Of a stretch of DNA of 64,000 nt, positions 55,349 through 64,000 are shown one piece after another. A program made the translations under genes and the position numbers. Position 1 is the stretch's first letter; each line of letters opens with the position of its first letter. Under the pieces are notes generated by a model, which worked only from the letters and a program-made list of their open reading frames with translations, ran no database searches and was not told where the DNA came from. This DNA comes from Pedobacter sp. PLR (GTDB lineage Bacteria; Bacteroidota; Bacteroidia; Sphingobacteriales; Sphingobacteriaceae), in the NCBI RefSeq assembly GCF_026239675.1, contig NZ_JAPIVQ010000010.1, forward strand, positions 144,846 through 208,845, read 5' to 3'.

Positions 55349-56266
55349 ATGAAAGCCATTCAATTCAATGCTTACGGAGATTCTTCAGTATTACAGTTAC
55401 AAGAAATCCCGGTACCTGTCCCAACAGCCCATGAAGTGTTGATTAAAGTGGTGGCCACCACCATCAACCCTTTCGACATCAAGAACCGATCCGGTGCCAT
55501 GAAAGCCTTTGTTCCGATCACCTTCCCCCATATTCCGGGCACCGATGCATCCGGAATGGTAGAAGCTGTTGGTTCAGCAGTGACCAGGTTTAAAGTTGGC
55601 GACCTTGTTTTTGCTACGGCATCCCATGGAACCTATGCTGAATATGTGTGTATTAACGAAGCAACGGTGTCACTGATTCCGGATCAGGTGAGCATGAATG
55701 AGGCTGCAGCCCTGGCGGTTCCATTAAATACGGCTTACAGTATTTTAGTAGAAACAGGAAAATTGCAACCGGGAGAAAGGGTCTTGATTCACGGGGCTGG
55801 CGGCGGTGTAGGTAGTATCGTCTTACAAATGGCAAAAGCCCTGGGGGCCTATGTGATCGCCACGGCTTCTGGCAGCGGACTGGAATTTATCCGCTCCTTA
55901 GGCGCCGATGAGGTGATTGATTACAAATCGCAGGACTTTAGTAAACTGGTAGATAATCCCGACATGGTGGTTGATCTGGTTGGCGGAGAAACACAGCTAA
56001 AATCTTACCCATTGGTGAAAAAAGGAGGCAGATTATTGAGTATTGTGATGCCAACTGATGATGAACTGGCAAAAAAATATGGGATTAGTGCACAATTTAT
56101 CAGTGCTGTCGGCGCTCATAAGAAGCTGGACTTCGGAAAAAGGCTGGTAGAATCGAATAAAATCAAGGTTCATGTCGCCAAAGTAATGAATATAGCACAA
56201 GCAGCGGAAGCACAGGATCTGGTTTCTTCGGGTGGCTTAAACGGGAAGATTGTATTGAACTTTTAA
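55349..56266 (+). CDS. NAD(P)H:quinone oxidoreductase-like MDR family protein
   Basis: 305 residues. GroES-like N-terminal half (PHIPGTDASGMVEAVGSAV) and the Rossmann half with VLIHGAGGGVGSIVLQMAKALG. No structural or catalytic zinc cysteines, so the quinone-oxidoreductase branch. Cytosolic; reduces an enone or quinone using NADPH. It converges on the next gene with a 2-bp gap. Confidence 0.92.
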   Translation: MKAIQFNAYGDSSVLQLQEIPVPVPTAHEVLIKVVATTINPFDIKNRSGAMKAFVPITFPHIPGTDASGMVEAVGSAVTRFKVGDLVFATASHGTYAEYVCINEATVSLIPDQVSMNEAAALAVPLNTAYSILVETGKLQPGERVLIHGAGGGVGSIVLQMAKALGAYVIATASGSGLEFIRSLGADEVIDYKSQDFSKLVDNPDMVVDLVGGETQLKSYPLVKKGGRLLSIVMPTDDELAKKYGISAQFISAVGAHKKLDFGKRLVESNKIKVHVAKVMNIAQAAEAQDLVSSGGLNGKIVLNF

Positions 56267-56268
56267 CC

Positions 56269-57381
56269 TTATTTAGAAAACTCCGCGCCTTCTATTGCTG
56301 TTGCACTTTCCTTTGCCATTCCCTTTTCCTGAATCAGGATCTTGAATTTACAGCCCATATCCATGATTAAGGCATGTCTGAGCATCGCTATTTTTCGCGC
56401 GGCTAATGCGATGTCTTTTTCCCCGGAGAAAGCTTTCATCAGCCATTCATTGAAACCCATATGCAGCAAAAACTCCCCCTGACTGGTAAATACCACGTCC
56501 TTTAAGCCATATTTCCTTCCCCAATAACTTAAGGCTGAGAAATTAACATGGGTAGTCAGGTCCTGTTCGCCGATATTGGCGTAATAATCCTCATTAATGG
56601 TATGGTTTTTAAAACAACATAAAGTTCCTTCCGCCCTGCTGCTTCTATACATTTCCTTACTCACATCACCGTAATCAATCGTCATGACACAACCTTGCGT
56701 TAAGGCTGCTGCAATTGCTTTGATCCATGAAATTGCCTGGAGATTGATTTCGGTCTGGAAACCTGGAGGAAGCACCACATTTAACGCAGAAAGGTAGTCG
56801 GTTAATGCCGGAGATGCGGGCCTCAGCACTTCTTTAAAGCCATTGTCTACAAATATCTCCATGAGTTGCTCCTTCATGATGACGCGATGGACAGGGAAAT
56901 TGTCCAGTAACTCATTGGAGAATATGCAACCCCGAATGCCTTTGATCTCTGCAATATCAGTATGCCATTCTACTTTCTCTATGAGGCTGTTTTCAAGGAG
57001 TCTCGCTTTCTCCAGGTCTACCATCGCCGGACTTCTTTCAATGATGCAATAGCGAAGGTCCTGGTACATTTCGGTATTACCTTTCAGCACAGAAAGGATA
57101 TCTTCAGCCAGTTTACCGGTACCTGCACCATACTCTACAATGGTAAAGGGATTTTTCCCCATGGAACACCATAGTTCTTCCATTTTTTTTGCAAGCAGTG
57201 CACCAAATACATTACCGAGGTAAGCACTGGTATAAAAATCACCTTGCTTGCCGATTTTAATTGCCTCTGTACAGTAATAACCAACCCTTGGGTGGTACAA
57301 GCACATCTCCATGTAATCACAAAAAGATATCGCACCGTTTTTCCGTATTTGTGCTTTGATGAGATTTGGCAGCCCTTTCAT
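56269..57381 (-). CDS. MidA/NDUFAF7-like SAM-dependent methyltransferase
   Basis: 370 residues. ISFCDYMEMCLYHPRVGYY is the N-terminal signature of the family, EYGAGTGKLAEDIL is the SAM-binding loop and GCIFSNELLDNFPVHRV the GNELLDNxP-type motif. In mitochondria the relative methylates an arginine of complex I NDUFS2; whether the bacterial protein does this is not known. Confidence 0.92.
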   Translation of the reverse strand: MKGLPNLIKAQIRKNGAISFCDYMEMCLYHPRVGYYCTEAIKIGKQGDFYTSAYLGNVFGALLAKKMEELWCSMGKNPFTIVEYGAGTGKLAEDILSVLKGNTEMYQDLRYCIIERSPAMVDLEKARLLENSLIEKVEWHTDIAEIKGIRGCIFSNELLDNFPVHRVIMKEQLMEIFVDNGFKEVLRPASPALTDYLSALNVVLPPGFQTEINLQAISWIKAIAAALTQGCVMTIDYGDVSKEMYRSSRAEGTLCCFKNHTINEDYYANIGEQDLTTHVNFSALSYWGRKYGLKDVVFTSQGEFLLHMGFNEWLMKAFSGEKDIALAARKIAMLRHALIMDMGCKFKILIQEKGMAKESATAIEGAEFSK

Positions 57382-57449
57382 AAGATTTGATTACAACCCT
57401 ATAAAACAGTTATGCCTGAACATTGTTTAATGTTAACAAATCTCAAAAC

Positions 57450-57974
57450 ATGAAGAATTGCAGGTTATTGACGATGATGTGCCTTGTGATGCTAATCTTC
57501 CAATTCTGTCGTCCTTCCGGAAATCCGGAGATAGCTGAAGAGAAAACCATTGAGGAGCACCTACAGGAGGCTATGTTTATACAACGTGCTGCAATTGACG
57601 GGATGCAGGCTATTGCATTAGGACAACTTGCGGCTGAAAAAGCGGTTCAACCAACATTAAAAACCTATGGCGCGCAAATGGCCGGAAATTACGAAGAAAT
57701 CAATACCTCATTGAGGCAATTGGCTGGTTCGAAAGGGATAAAATTCCCTCCTTCCCTCCCCCGGGAAGAGCAGGATCGCATTCAGCAAATGCGCGAAATG
57801 AAGGTTGAATATTTTGAAAAGCTATACTTAAGAATCATGATACAGGGCTTACGAAAAGACATCACGCTTTTTAAAGGAGCCGAAAAAGCACCGGATACCG
57901 CGATTGTCGGCTTTGCAAGCAAATACCTACCCAAACTGGAACAACAGCTTCAAAAAGCATTGTCCCTTCAGTAA
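57450..57974 (+). CDS. DUF4142 lipoprotein
   Basis: 174 residues from the ATG at 57450. Lipobox FQFC with cysteine 20. The rest is a four-helix ferritin-like bundle (FIQRAAIDGMQAIALGQLAAEKA, then MRIMIQG-type helices) of DUF4142. Unknown function, common in Bacteroidota. A TTG at 57423 would add 9 residues and was not preferred. Confidence 0.85.
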   Translation: MKNCRLLTMMCLVMLIFQFCRPSGNPEIAEEKTIEEHLQEAMFIQRAAIDGMQAIALGQLAAEKAVQPTLKTYGAQMAGNYEEINTSLRQLAGSKGIKFPPSLPREEQDRIQQMREMKVEYFEKLYLRIMIQGLRKDITLFKGAEKAPDTAIVGFASKYLPKLEQQLQKALSLQ

Positions 57975-58001
57975 GCCGGATTTTCCTGTTACCGGTTAAC
58001 A

Positions 58002-58658
58002 TTACCATTCAAAAGAGCTGACTGCCTCCTGGTTGAGTAACCAGTTGTTAAAAACCTCGAGCCTATCTCCTCTTCCGGAAATCTGCGCATACCAGGTCAA
58101 CTGCCCGCCTGATCGCAATACCTTGATATTCGTACATTTCAATTTTAGGTTTCCCAACTGCCCGGTAAGGAATAAACTGGACTCCACAAGATTTAATACA
58201 ACCTTATAATCACGGTGTTGAAAGCGATAATCTATCCAGAACTGGATGTAATCCATCGCATAGAGGATAAACAAAGCTAGCACCATAGAAATTCCTGCCA
58301 ATTCATAAGCACCAATCCCCACCAGCATCCCTATTGCAGCAGAGATCCATATCGAAGCTGCCGTTGTAATGCCGGAAACGGAGATGTTATTCCTGAATAT
58401 CACCCCAGCGCCTAAAAAGCCAACACCAGTAATGATATTCGCTGCTACACGATCGCGGTTAGCGTCTACACCCAGCACATAAGAACATATGGTGAAAATG
58501 GTGGAGCCGAAGCAGATCAGTGCCAGCGTACGAAATCCGGCAGATTTACCACGGATTTCCCGCTCAAAACCAAGGATACTACCACAAAGCACGGATACAA
58601 ATATCTTAAGTACCTCGTCGCCATAAATAGGGCTGGAATTAGTAAGGATCGAGTTCAA
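58002..58658 (-). CDS. MgtC/SapB family membrane protein
   Basis: 218 residues with four to five transmembrane helices in the first 140. GSILGFEREIRGKSAGFRT and ITGVGFLGAGVIFRNN are the MgtC signatures. A soluble C-terminal domain follows. Family members influence ATP synthase or magnesium homeostasis. The start appears to be TTG (58658) with no ATG ahead. It converges on the DUF4142 gene. Confidence 0.9.
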   Translation of the reverse strand: MNSILTNSSPIYGDEVLKIFVSVLCGSILGFEREIRGKSAGFRTLALICFGSTIFTICSYVLGVDANRDRVAANIITGVGFLGAGVIFRNNISVSGITTAASIWISAAIGMLVGIGAYELAGISMVLALFILYAMDYIQFWIDYRFQHRDYKVVLNLVESSLFLTGQLGNLKLKCTNIKVLRSGGQLTWYAQISGRGDRLEVFNNWLLNQEAVSSFEW

Positions 58659-58789
58659 GGCTGAAAGATATAACGACTTATAATTTATTTACAAGCGGCT
58701 ACCTAAATATACCAGAAATTCGCCAGAAGAACAAAGGTCAGCCTCCGCCGACCGCAATTATTGATTTTATCTTCATTCGCATTTAAAAA

Positions 58790-59344
58790 TCAGGAATACA
58801 TTGTTTTCAATTCCTTCAAAAGTTCAGGAAAGTCACTATAACCGTCTCTCCCCAGAAAATGCCCCCCATTAGGTATTGCGACTAGTGGGGCATCCAGTGC
58901 TATGGCCTGCTTTTTTGTGAGCTCAAAAGGGACAACATCATCATCAATAGCAGCTATTACCAATCTTTTAGGCACATTTTGAATCAGCGCTGTCGTAGAA
59001 ATCTGCTCTTCTAAAAAGCTGTCCAGCTCCGGAATATCTTTTAATTGTTCTAAAAAACCGGCAACCAGGATCATACCGCTGGTTTTCAGTTTATACCGGT
59101 TTAAATACAAAAGCAAAGAAATACAACCCAAACTATGACCTACAAAATAAGTCTCGCCGGTGATCTTCACATTTTCTTTTAAATGATTGATCCATGCCTC
59201 TGGTTGTGGTTTACCGGAATCTGGCATGGCTAATATATGGACAGGTATTCCTTCTTTTTCAAGTTCCGTCTTTATCCATTCAAACCAATGATCTTTAACG
59301 CTTGCCATGTAACCATGGACTATATAGACTTGTTTCCCATTCAT
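58790..59344 (-). CDS. RBBP9/YdeN-like serine hydrolase
   Basis: 184 residues from the ATG at 59344; a longer frame to 59395 adds 17 residues without similarity. VYIVHGYMASVKDHWFEWIK at the start, GHSLGCIS with the catalytic serine, AIDDDVVPF with the aspartate and NGGHFLGRDGY with the histidine are intact. No signal; cytosolic esterase of unknown substrate. Confidence 0.9.
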   Translation of the reverse strand: MNGKQVYIVHGYMASVKDHWFEWIKTELEKEGIPVHILAMPDSGKPQPEAWINHLKENVKITGETYFVGHSLGCISLLLYLNRYKLKTSGMILVAGFLEQLKDIPELDSFLEEQISTTALIQNVPKRLVIAAIDDDVVPFELTKKQAIALDAPLVAIPNGGHFLGRDGYSDFPELLKELKTMYS

Positions 59345-59371
59345 CGTTCTCAAAAGTATAAATTCTATAAC

Positions 59372-59407
59372 AAAAAAAGAGGCGCTTCCGAACAATACGA
59401 AAGCGCC
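59372..59407 (-). terminator. Intrinsic terminator after the GH97 gene
   Basis: GGCGCTTCCG (59381-59390) with CGAAAGCGCC (59398-59407) forms a stem with one mismatch; on the minus strand the hairpin is followed by seven T residues (59372-59378). Confidence 0.85.
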
Positions 59408-59436
59408 ATCTTTAGGGGGGTACTATTTAACGAGGG

Positions 59437-61587
59437 TTATTTTACTTCGATAATACTGATGGCATATCCACCACCCGGCGCACAATATTGACTTAATTTA
59501 GCGCCTTTACTTACCTTAATTTTTCTAATCACATAAGCTTTAGGATTATGCTCATAATGAGCATCTTTTGCATCTGCATAAATGGTTGCTATGTATTTTT
59601 TACCGGCATCCAGAAAATCCAGATTTACTTTAGAAGTTCTGCCATTTTCATCGCAGGTACTTCCTACAAACCAGTTGTTCGTTCCTTTGGCTTTTCTGGC
59701 GAATGTAATGTAATCTCCGGGTTCTGCTTCTAATACTTTCGTATCGTCCCAGTCTACCGCTACATCTTTGATAAACTGAAAAGCATCTTTGTGCTTGTTA
59801 TACGTTTCCGGTAAATCTGCAGCCATTTGCAGTGGACTATACATCGTCACATATAGCGCCAGCTGACGGGCAAGCGTACTGTGTACGAAAGAATTGTTTT
59901 CCGGGTTATAGGCACTGATTTTAGTTTCGAATATTCCTGGTGTATAATCCATTGGTCCCCCCATTAATCTGGTGAAAGGTAAAATAGTCGTATGATCGGC
60001 GTTGTTTCCACCAAAAGCTTCATATTCTGTCCCTCTTGCCGCCTCATTAGCCAGCAAATTTGGGAAAGTGCGGCTCAATCCTGTAGGTCTTACAGCCTCA
60101 TGCGCATTCACCATGATTTTATACTCCGCAGCCTTTTCTAAGGCATATTGATAGTGATTTACCAGCCATTGTCCGTAATGATGCTCACCTCTTGGGATAA
60201 TATTACCTACATAGCCGCTTTTTACTGCGTTGTAGCCGTTATCTACCATAAACTTGTATGCTGTATCCAGATGACGTTCATAATTACGCACAGACGATGA
60301 GGTTTCATGATGCATCATGATTTTTACATTTTTAGCTGCCGCATAGCGATGCAGTTCTTTGACGTCGAAATCAGGGTAAGGCGTTACGAAGTCGAAAACA
60401 TAGTCTTTAGTTTTTCCGAACCAATCTTCCCAGCCTTCATTCCATCCTTCTACCAGCACTGCATCCAAACCGTTTTCTGCCGCGAAGTCAATGTATTCTT
60501 TTACTCTCTTAGTGTTTGCAGCGTGTTTACCGTTCGGCTTTGTTTTGCTGTAATCGGTTACACCCAGCTGAACATTGTCCAGGTCGTTATAAGCCCAGGT
60601 GCTTTTTCCGGTGATCATTTCCCACCATACACCAACATATTTGATCGGTTTGATCCAGTCCGTATCTTTGAATTTAGTCGGTTCGTTTAAGTTTAAAATG
60701 GTTTTAGACAGGAGTATATCGCCAGCTTTATCGCTCACAATAACCGTACGCCATGGCGACTGCGCAGGTGCCTGCATATAGCCTTTATCACCGATTGCAT
60801 CCGGCGTCAATACAGATTCAAGGACCATATTTTTATCATTCAACTCTAAAGACATGGTTGAATAGTTGATCAATGCGGCTTCATGGATATTGATGTACAA
60901 GCCATCTTTACTTTTCATCATTAAAGGAGTTTGTAATCCTGTTTCTGAAAAGGTCTTTTGTGATACGTTTGGCGTTACCGCTTCTTTCATTTTTCCACGA
61001 ACTTCAGATAGGTTTGAAGTCATGGTACTGTATTCCTGGGTATCATAATCACCAGGTAACCAGAATGCTTTGTGGTCTCCGGCTAAAGCGAATTGTGTTT
61101 TTTCTTCTTTAATCGTGAAGTAGTTCAGGTTTTTCTGCTGAGGGAATTCATATCTGAAACCCAGACCGTCATTGAACAGTCTAAAGCGAACAATGATAAA
61201 GCGATCGCTCGCAGGCTGTTTGATGGTTACTGCAAGTTCGTTGTAGTTGTTGCGGATGGTCTTTACCTCTCCCCAAACCGGTTTCCAGCTCTCATCAAAT
61301 GTACTTTGTTTAGTGTCTGCAATCTCAAAACCGTTCAAAAGATCCGGCGCATTTTTCAATTGAAAACCGAGTGTACTGGGTTTAACGACCGCTTTGCCTT
61401 TATAGGAAAGCTGATATGTAGGGGTTCCGGCATTGCCGAGGCTAAACTTTAAAGTCAGGTTGTTGTCCGGAGATTTTATCTCCTGGGCGTTTACGGAAAA
61501 GGTCGTCGTACAACAGAAACAGATCATCAGAATGAACTTAGAAATGCGGGTCATACGGATAGGGTTGCGAAATTGAAAGGTGCTCAT
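59437..61587 (-). CDS. GH97 glycoside hydrolase (alpha-glucosidase/alpha-galactosidase family)
   Basis: 716 residues from the ATG at 61587; the ATG at 61554 (MTRISKF, signal ending in VNAQ) is an equally good start. N-terminal beta-sandwich (SPDNNLTLKFSLGN), central TIM barrel (YVGVWWEMITGKSTW, VLVEGWNEGWEDWF) and C-terminal sandwich are all present. MMHHETSSSVRNYE, NAHEAVRPTG and NEAARGTEYEAFGG keep the glutamates seen in SusB-type inverting members; that subclass call is tentative. It is not next to a susC/D pair, and its presumed regulator lies just upstream. Confidence 0.92.
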   Translation of the reverse strand: MSTFQFRNPIRMTRISKFILMICFCCTTTFSVNAQEIKSPDNNLTLKFSLGNAGTPTYQLSYKGKAVVKPSTLGFQLKNAPDLLNGFEIADTKQSTFDESWKPVWGEVKTIRNNYNELAVTIKQPASDRFIIVRFRLFNDGLGFRYEFPQQKNLNYFTIKEEKTQFALAGDHKAFWLPGDYDTQEYSTMTSNLSEVRGKMKEAVTPNVSQKTFSETGLQTPLMMKSKDGLYINIHEAALINYSTMSLELNDKNMVLESVLTPDAIGDKGYMQAPAQSPWRTVIVSDKAGDILLSKTILNLNEPTKFKDTDWIKPIKYVGVWWEMITGKSTWAYNDLDNVQLGVTDYSKTKPNGKHAANTKRVKEYIDFAAENGLDAVLVEGWNEGWEDWFGKTKDYVFDFVTPYPDFDVKELHRYAAAKNVKIMMHHETSSSVRNYERHLDTAYKFMVDNGYNAVKSGYVGNIIPRGEHHYGQWLVNHYQYALEKAAEYKIMVNAHEAVRPTGLSRTFPNLLANEAARGTEYEAFGGNNADHTTILPFTRLMGGPMDYTPGIFETKISAYNPENNSFVHSTLARQLALYVTMYSPLQMAADLPETYNKHKDAFQFIKDVAVDWDDTKVLEAEPGDYITFARKAKGTNNWFVGSTCDENGRTSKVNLDFLDAGKKYIATIYADAKDAHYEHNPKAYVIRKIKVSKGAKLSQYCAPGGGYAISIIEVK

Positions 61588-61612
61588 ACCTGTATATTAA
61601 ATTTGGTTGAAG

Positions 61613-61626
61613 AGCCCAAATGGGCT
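61613..61626. promoter_or_regulatory. Perfect palindrome in the GH97 leader
   Basis: AGCCCAAATGGGCT is a 6-2-6 inverted repeat just downstream of the presumed start point of GH97 transcription, a typical repressor position. Confidence 0.4.
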
Positions 61627-61633
61627 ACCGATT

Positions 61634-61662
61634 CAAAAGTAACCGCGAATTTCTTTAATCAA
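61634..61662 (-). promoter_or_regulatory. Candidate promoter of the GH97 gene
   Basis: Minus strand: TTG (61660-61662), 18 bp, then TACTTTTG (61634-61641), matching TTG/TAnnTTTG. The start codon at 61587 is 46 bp downstream. Confidence 0.6.
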
Positions 61663-61762
61663 CCTCCGGTTTTTAAAAATGTAGAACCAAAATAAGATTA
61701 ATTTACTGATTAACAGCTAATTGATATTATTTTTCAATCCTTAAAATGTAGAGCTTACACGG

Positions 61763-63517
61763 TTAAAACGGAGCTATTGTACCGATTTCTTTGACGTAAT
61801 CTTCGAAGTTTTCACGTGGGACAATGGCTTTATTCCTCACTTTTGTTCTGTAATTGTAAATAGTGCTCATAGAACAGCGTAGAAAAGCAGCAATCTTTGC
61901 ACTGTCATGAATGCCTAACCTTAGCAAAGCATAAATTCTTAGTTCGGTGTTTAGTTCTCCGGGTTTAAGCTCAAAGCGTTCTTCTGCGACCAGCAGTTTG
62001 TTAAACGCGGATACGAAATCAGGGTATAAGTGTAGGAAGGTATCGTCGAAATTCTTGTACAGTGATTTCAGCTCTGTAGTCATCAGTTCTGTTGATTTCA
62101 ACATTTTCAACAAGGTTTCCATGCTGCCGGTAGTGGCTTTCTTGTTTAGCGCTTTTCTGTAATCTTCCAGTTTGTTGATGTAGTTGGAACAGAGGTCCAG
62201 AAAGTTTCCGATGTACTCTTCTTTAATTCGGTTCGCCTCGCTAAGTTGACTGTTTGAGGCGTTCAATTGTTGATTTACGCTTTGCAGGTCCTGGTTCAGC
62301 GTCTTTAACAGGTGGTTTACTTCCTGGAGTTCCAGTCTGCTTTTTTCCACTTTTTTCATCTGCCTGATCACGTAGATGACCGCGGCAATTAATCCGGCAG
62401 AAAGCACACTAATCAATACGAGCAGGATCAACAACTGGGTTCTTTGCTGTTTTGCTTTGGTTTGGTGGGCCACATCGATGATTGGAAAAATCTTAGAGAT
62501 TACGATGGTACGCAAGGCTGCGTTACAGAAAATCGCATCTTCCATAGAACATTTGATGTATCGGTAGGATCGGTCTAAATCGCCGGTCTCATAGAGGCTA
62601 ATGGCCAGTTCCTGTAATGAAGTGTTCTCTTTAATCGCGTTCTGTATATCTGAAATGGCCGATAACGCAAAATACTTTTGCTGTAGCGGCGTGTTTCCCA
62701 GATTTTTATAGACATTTCCTAATGCGGAACTCCAGATTGCATATTCGTGGTTTTTCGTTTTTACTCCGGCAAGCAGGTCTAACAGGATCTTTTCTGCTGC
62801 TTTATATTTCCGGGAGCTGCTTAATTTTTCTGCGTAAACGCCGTTGTAGTTTCTGGAGTTTTTTGGCAGGATTTGCAGTAAGGAGTCTCTGTATGCCGCA
62901 TTGTATTGGCGGTATAAGCCGGTGTTTACGTTATGATAGGCCGCAAGATTGCTGTAAAGGTCTTTGTAGGCCTGGTAGTAACCGATTTTCAGGTTTGTTG
63001 TCAATTGATCTGAATGCAGACTTCTCAATATGTTGGCTGCGTCCATGGACATCCCTGCAATGGCATAAAGTGCAGAAAGCTGCAATTTAGACTCCGAGAT
63101 TTTTGATTGGTCTTTTAACAGGTTCGCGATTTCCAGATTGGAATTGACATATTTTATCGCAGAATCACTTTGATAAGGCTGGTATTCCTGGTAAAGTTTG
63201 CTGTTAATGTTGTAAATCTTTTCTTTAGATAAGTCCGTGTTCTCTTTTGATAGCGCAGTCTTTTCTTTTAATAAGCCGGAAGATTTGAGTTGCTGTTTCA
63301 GTCCGGATATCCGGGCTTCCCTCCTGTCGGAGTAGATTTTCCTATACTGAATGGTTTGATCGAGCTCTTTTAATAAGCTGTCTAATTCAGGGTTTGTTGG
63401 GGCTACGAAGATCGCAGATTTTGCAGTTATTGTTGACCCTGGGTATATACGAGCGCTGGCAGAGATCGCTAACATCAAAAGAAAAACCAGCAGAGCAATA
63501 AGGCGATTACTTCTCAC
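61763..63517 (-). CDS. DUF6377 membrane-bound transcriptional regulator
   Basis: 584 residues from a GTG start at 63517. A signal or anchor at the N-terminus (LIALLVFLLMLAIS), TPR-like helices outside the cytoplasm (about 90-345), one transmembrane helix (about 362-385), a coiled coil and a C-terminal HTH-like segment (LRLGIHDSAKIAAFLRCSMSTIYNYRTKV). It resembles the Bacteroidota PUL regulators of DUF6377. Lying just upstream of GH97 in the same direction, it probably controls it. Its start overlaps the UPF0175 gene by 11 bp. Confidence 0.88.
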   Translation of the reverse strand: MRSNRLIALLVFLLMLAISASARIYPGSTITAKSAIFVAPTNPELDSLLKELDQTIQYRKIYSDRREARISGLKQQLKSSGLLKEKTALSKENTDLSKEKIYNINSKLYQEYQPYQSDSAIKYVNSNLEIANLLKDQSKISESKLQLSALYAIAGMSMDAANILRSLHSDQLTTNLKIGYYQAYKDLYSNLAAYHNVNTGLYRQYNAAYRDSLLQILPKNSRNYNGVYAEKLSSSRKYKAAEKILLDLLAGVKTKNHEYAIWSSALGNVYKNLGNTPLQQKYFALSAISDIQNAIKENTSLQELAISLYETGDLDRSYRYIKCSMEDAIFCNAALRTIVISKIFPIIDVAHQTKAKQQRTQLLILLVLISVLSAGLIAAVIYVIRQMKKVEKSRLELQEVNHLLKTLNQDLQSVNQQLNASNSQLSEANRIKEEYIGNFLDLCSNYINKLEDYRKALNKKATTGSMETLLKMLKSTELMTTELKSLYKNFDDTFLHLYPDFVSAFNKLLVAEERFELKPGELNTELRIYALLRLGIHDSAKIAAFLRCSMSTIYNYRTKVRNKAIVPRENFEDYVKEIGTIAPF

Positions 63518-63758
63518 CAGTCTTTATTCCCGCGATCCTGTCAAGTTCATCATTTAAATCATCAGTAGAATAATTGATAAAGGAAACACCATAATCGTTA
63601 AGTAATTCAGCAAAGGTTCGCTTGCTTAGCCTGGCCATATCAGCAGCATGACCTAAGGAAAGTTTCCCCGATTCATATAATTTAGCTGCTATAAATCTTA
63701 TTGTATCATTTTGATACTCCCCTAAGCTATGCGGAACTTCTAAGGTTATGGTTGTCAT
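63507..63758 (-). CDS. UPF0175 family antitoxin-like protein
   Basis: 83 residues. ITLEVPHSLGEYQNDTIRFIAAKLYESGKLSLGHAADMARLSKRTFAELLNDYGVSFI is the UPF0175 helix-turn-helix-like fold. These usually pair with a DUF3368 PIN-like toxin gene; none is seen here. The stop overlaps the GTG start of the DUF6377 gene by 11 bp. The reading of it as an antitoxin is therefore from family knowledge only. Confidence 0.88.
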   Translation of the reverse strand: MTTITLEVPHSLGEYQNDTIRFIAAKLYESGKLSLGHAADMARLSKRTFAELLNDYGVSFINYSTDDLNDELDRIAGIKTGEK

Positions 63759-63940
63759 GAGTCAAATTTGCGATTAAAATCTACTGCTGTAAAGATAACC
63801 ATTCCTATAAATATATCCTACCATCCCAGATGGTTTAGCAAACTGAGCAATAGATAATTCAGCAGCTAGCCAGTAAGTGGAAAAACCACACTATATTACA
63901 ATTGGCGGAAGAACACCTGAATAGTTGACTTTATTCCAAA

Positions 63941-64000
63941 AATCTGGCCCCCTAATCTTTATGGAATCTGGCCCACTTTAGCAATCCTCAATTTATCCAG
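63941..64000. mobile_element. Possible end of an insertion sequence (IS21-like)
   Basis: AATCTGGCCC occurs at 63941-63950 and again at 63965-63974, the latter followed by ACTTTAGC. Repeated TCTGGCCC(A)-type blocks are common at the ends of IS21-family elements in this phylum. No transposase is visible before the window ends, so this is a weak call. Confidence 0.3.

Overview
The window looks like chromosomal DNA of a Bacteroidota species, most likely Pedobacter or a close relative in the Sphingobacteriaceae. The grounds are two SusC/SusD pairs, many lipoprotein and exported-enzyme signals, TAnnTTTG-type promoter boxes, absence of clear Shine-Dalgarno sequences, and families typical of this phylum (DUF4957, DUF4142, DUF6377, DUF6929, GH97). 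The species call is inference from the look of the proteins. No tRNA, rRNA or CRISPR array was seen.

Positions 1-14881 hold a pectin utilisation locus. On the minus strand, in order of transcription, are SusC, SusD, a DUF4957-type surface lipoprotein, two CE12 acetylesterases, two CE8 pectin methylesterases, a GH43 and a GH28 polygalacturonase that runs off the left edge. A divergent LacI-family regulator (13868-14881) sits beside susC. The susC and GH28 promoters share a 16-bp candidate operator and a 12-bp promoter element at exactly the same 39-bp spacing, which ties both transcription units to one regulator. Together these genes would bind pectin fragments, remove methyl and acetyl esters, and cut the galacturonan backbone and side chains.

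Positions 14878-21608 hold a COG2345-type regulator with a C-terminal cysteine cluster, divergent from a three-gene RND efflux operon (membrane fusion protein, HAE1 permease, TolC-like channel). A second SusC/SusD pair (22118-26732) with a structured leader but no neighbouring carbohydrate enzymes follows.

Positions 26940-43226 are the most unusual part. A MoxR-DUF58-BatA-DUF4175 membrane-complex operon runs into five TldD/TldE-type peptidase genes (three TldD, two TldE). All three TldD paralogues carry twin-arginine signal peptides and start with TTG. A DUF4159 gene is divergent from moxR. Two tandem repeats abut the stop codons of the two TldE genes, and a large terminator-like structure splits the peptidase genes into two modules.

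Positions 43238-64000 are a mosaic of short units: a HipA_2-like kinase with DUF3037, DUF4268, TruC, an M28 and an S9 peptidase, an AraC regulator, two tandem TatA genes, Gfo/Idh/MocA oxidoreductase, DUF6929, DUF1080 hydrolase-like protein, quinone-oxidoreductase-like protein, MidA-like methyltransferase, DUF4142, MgtC, an RBBP9-like hydrolase, a GH97 glycosidase, a DUF6377 membrane regulator and an orphan UPF0175 antitoxin-like gene. A possible insertion sequence end lies at the right edge.
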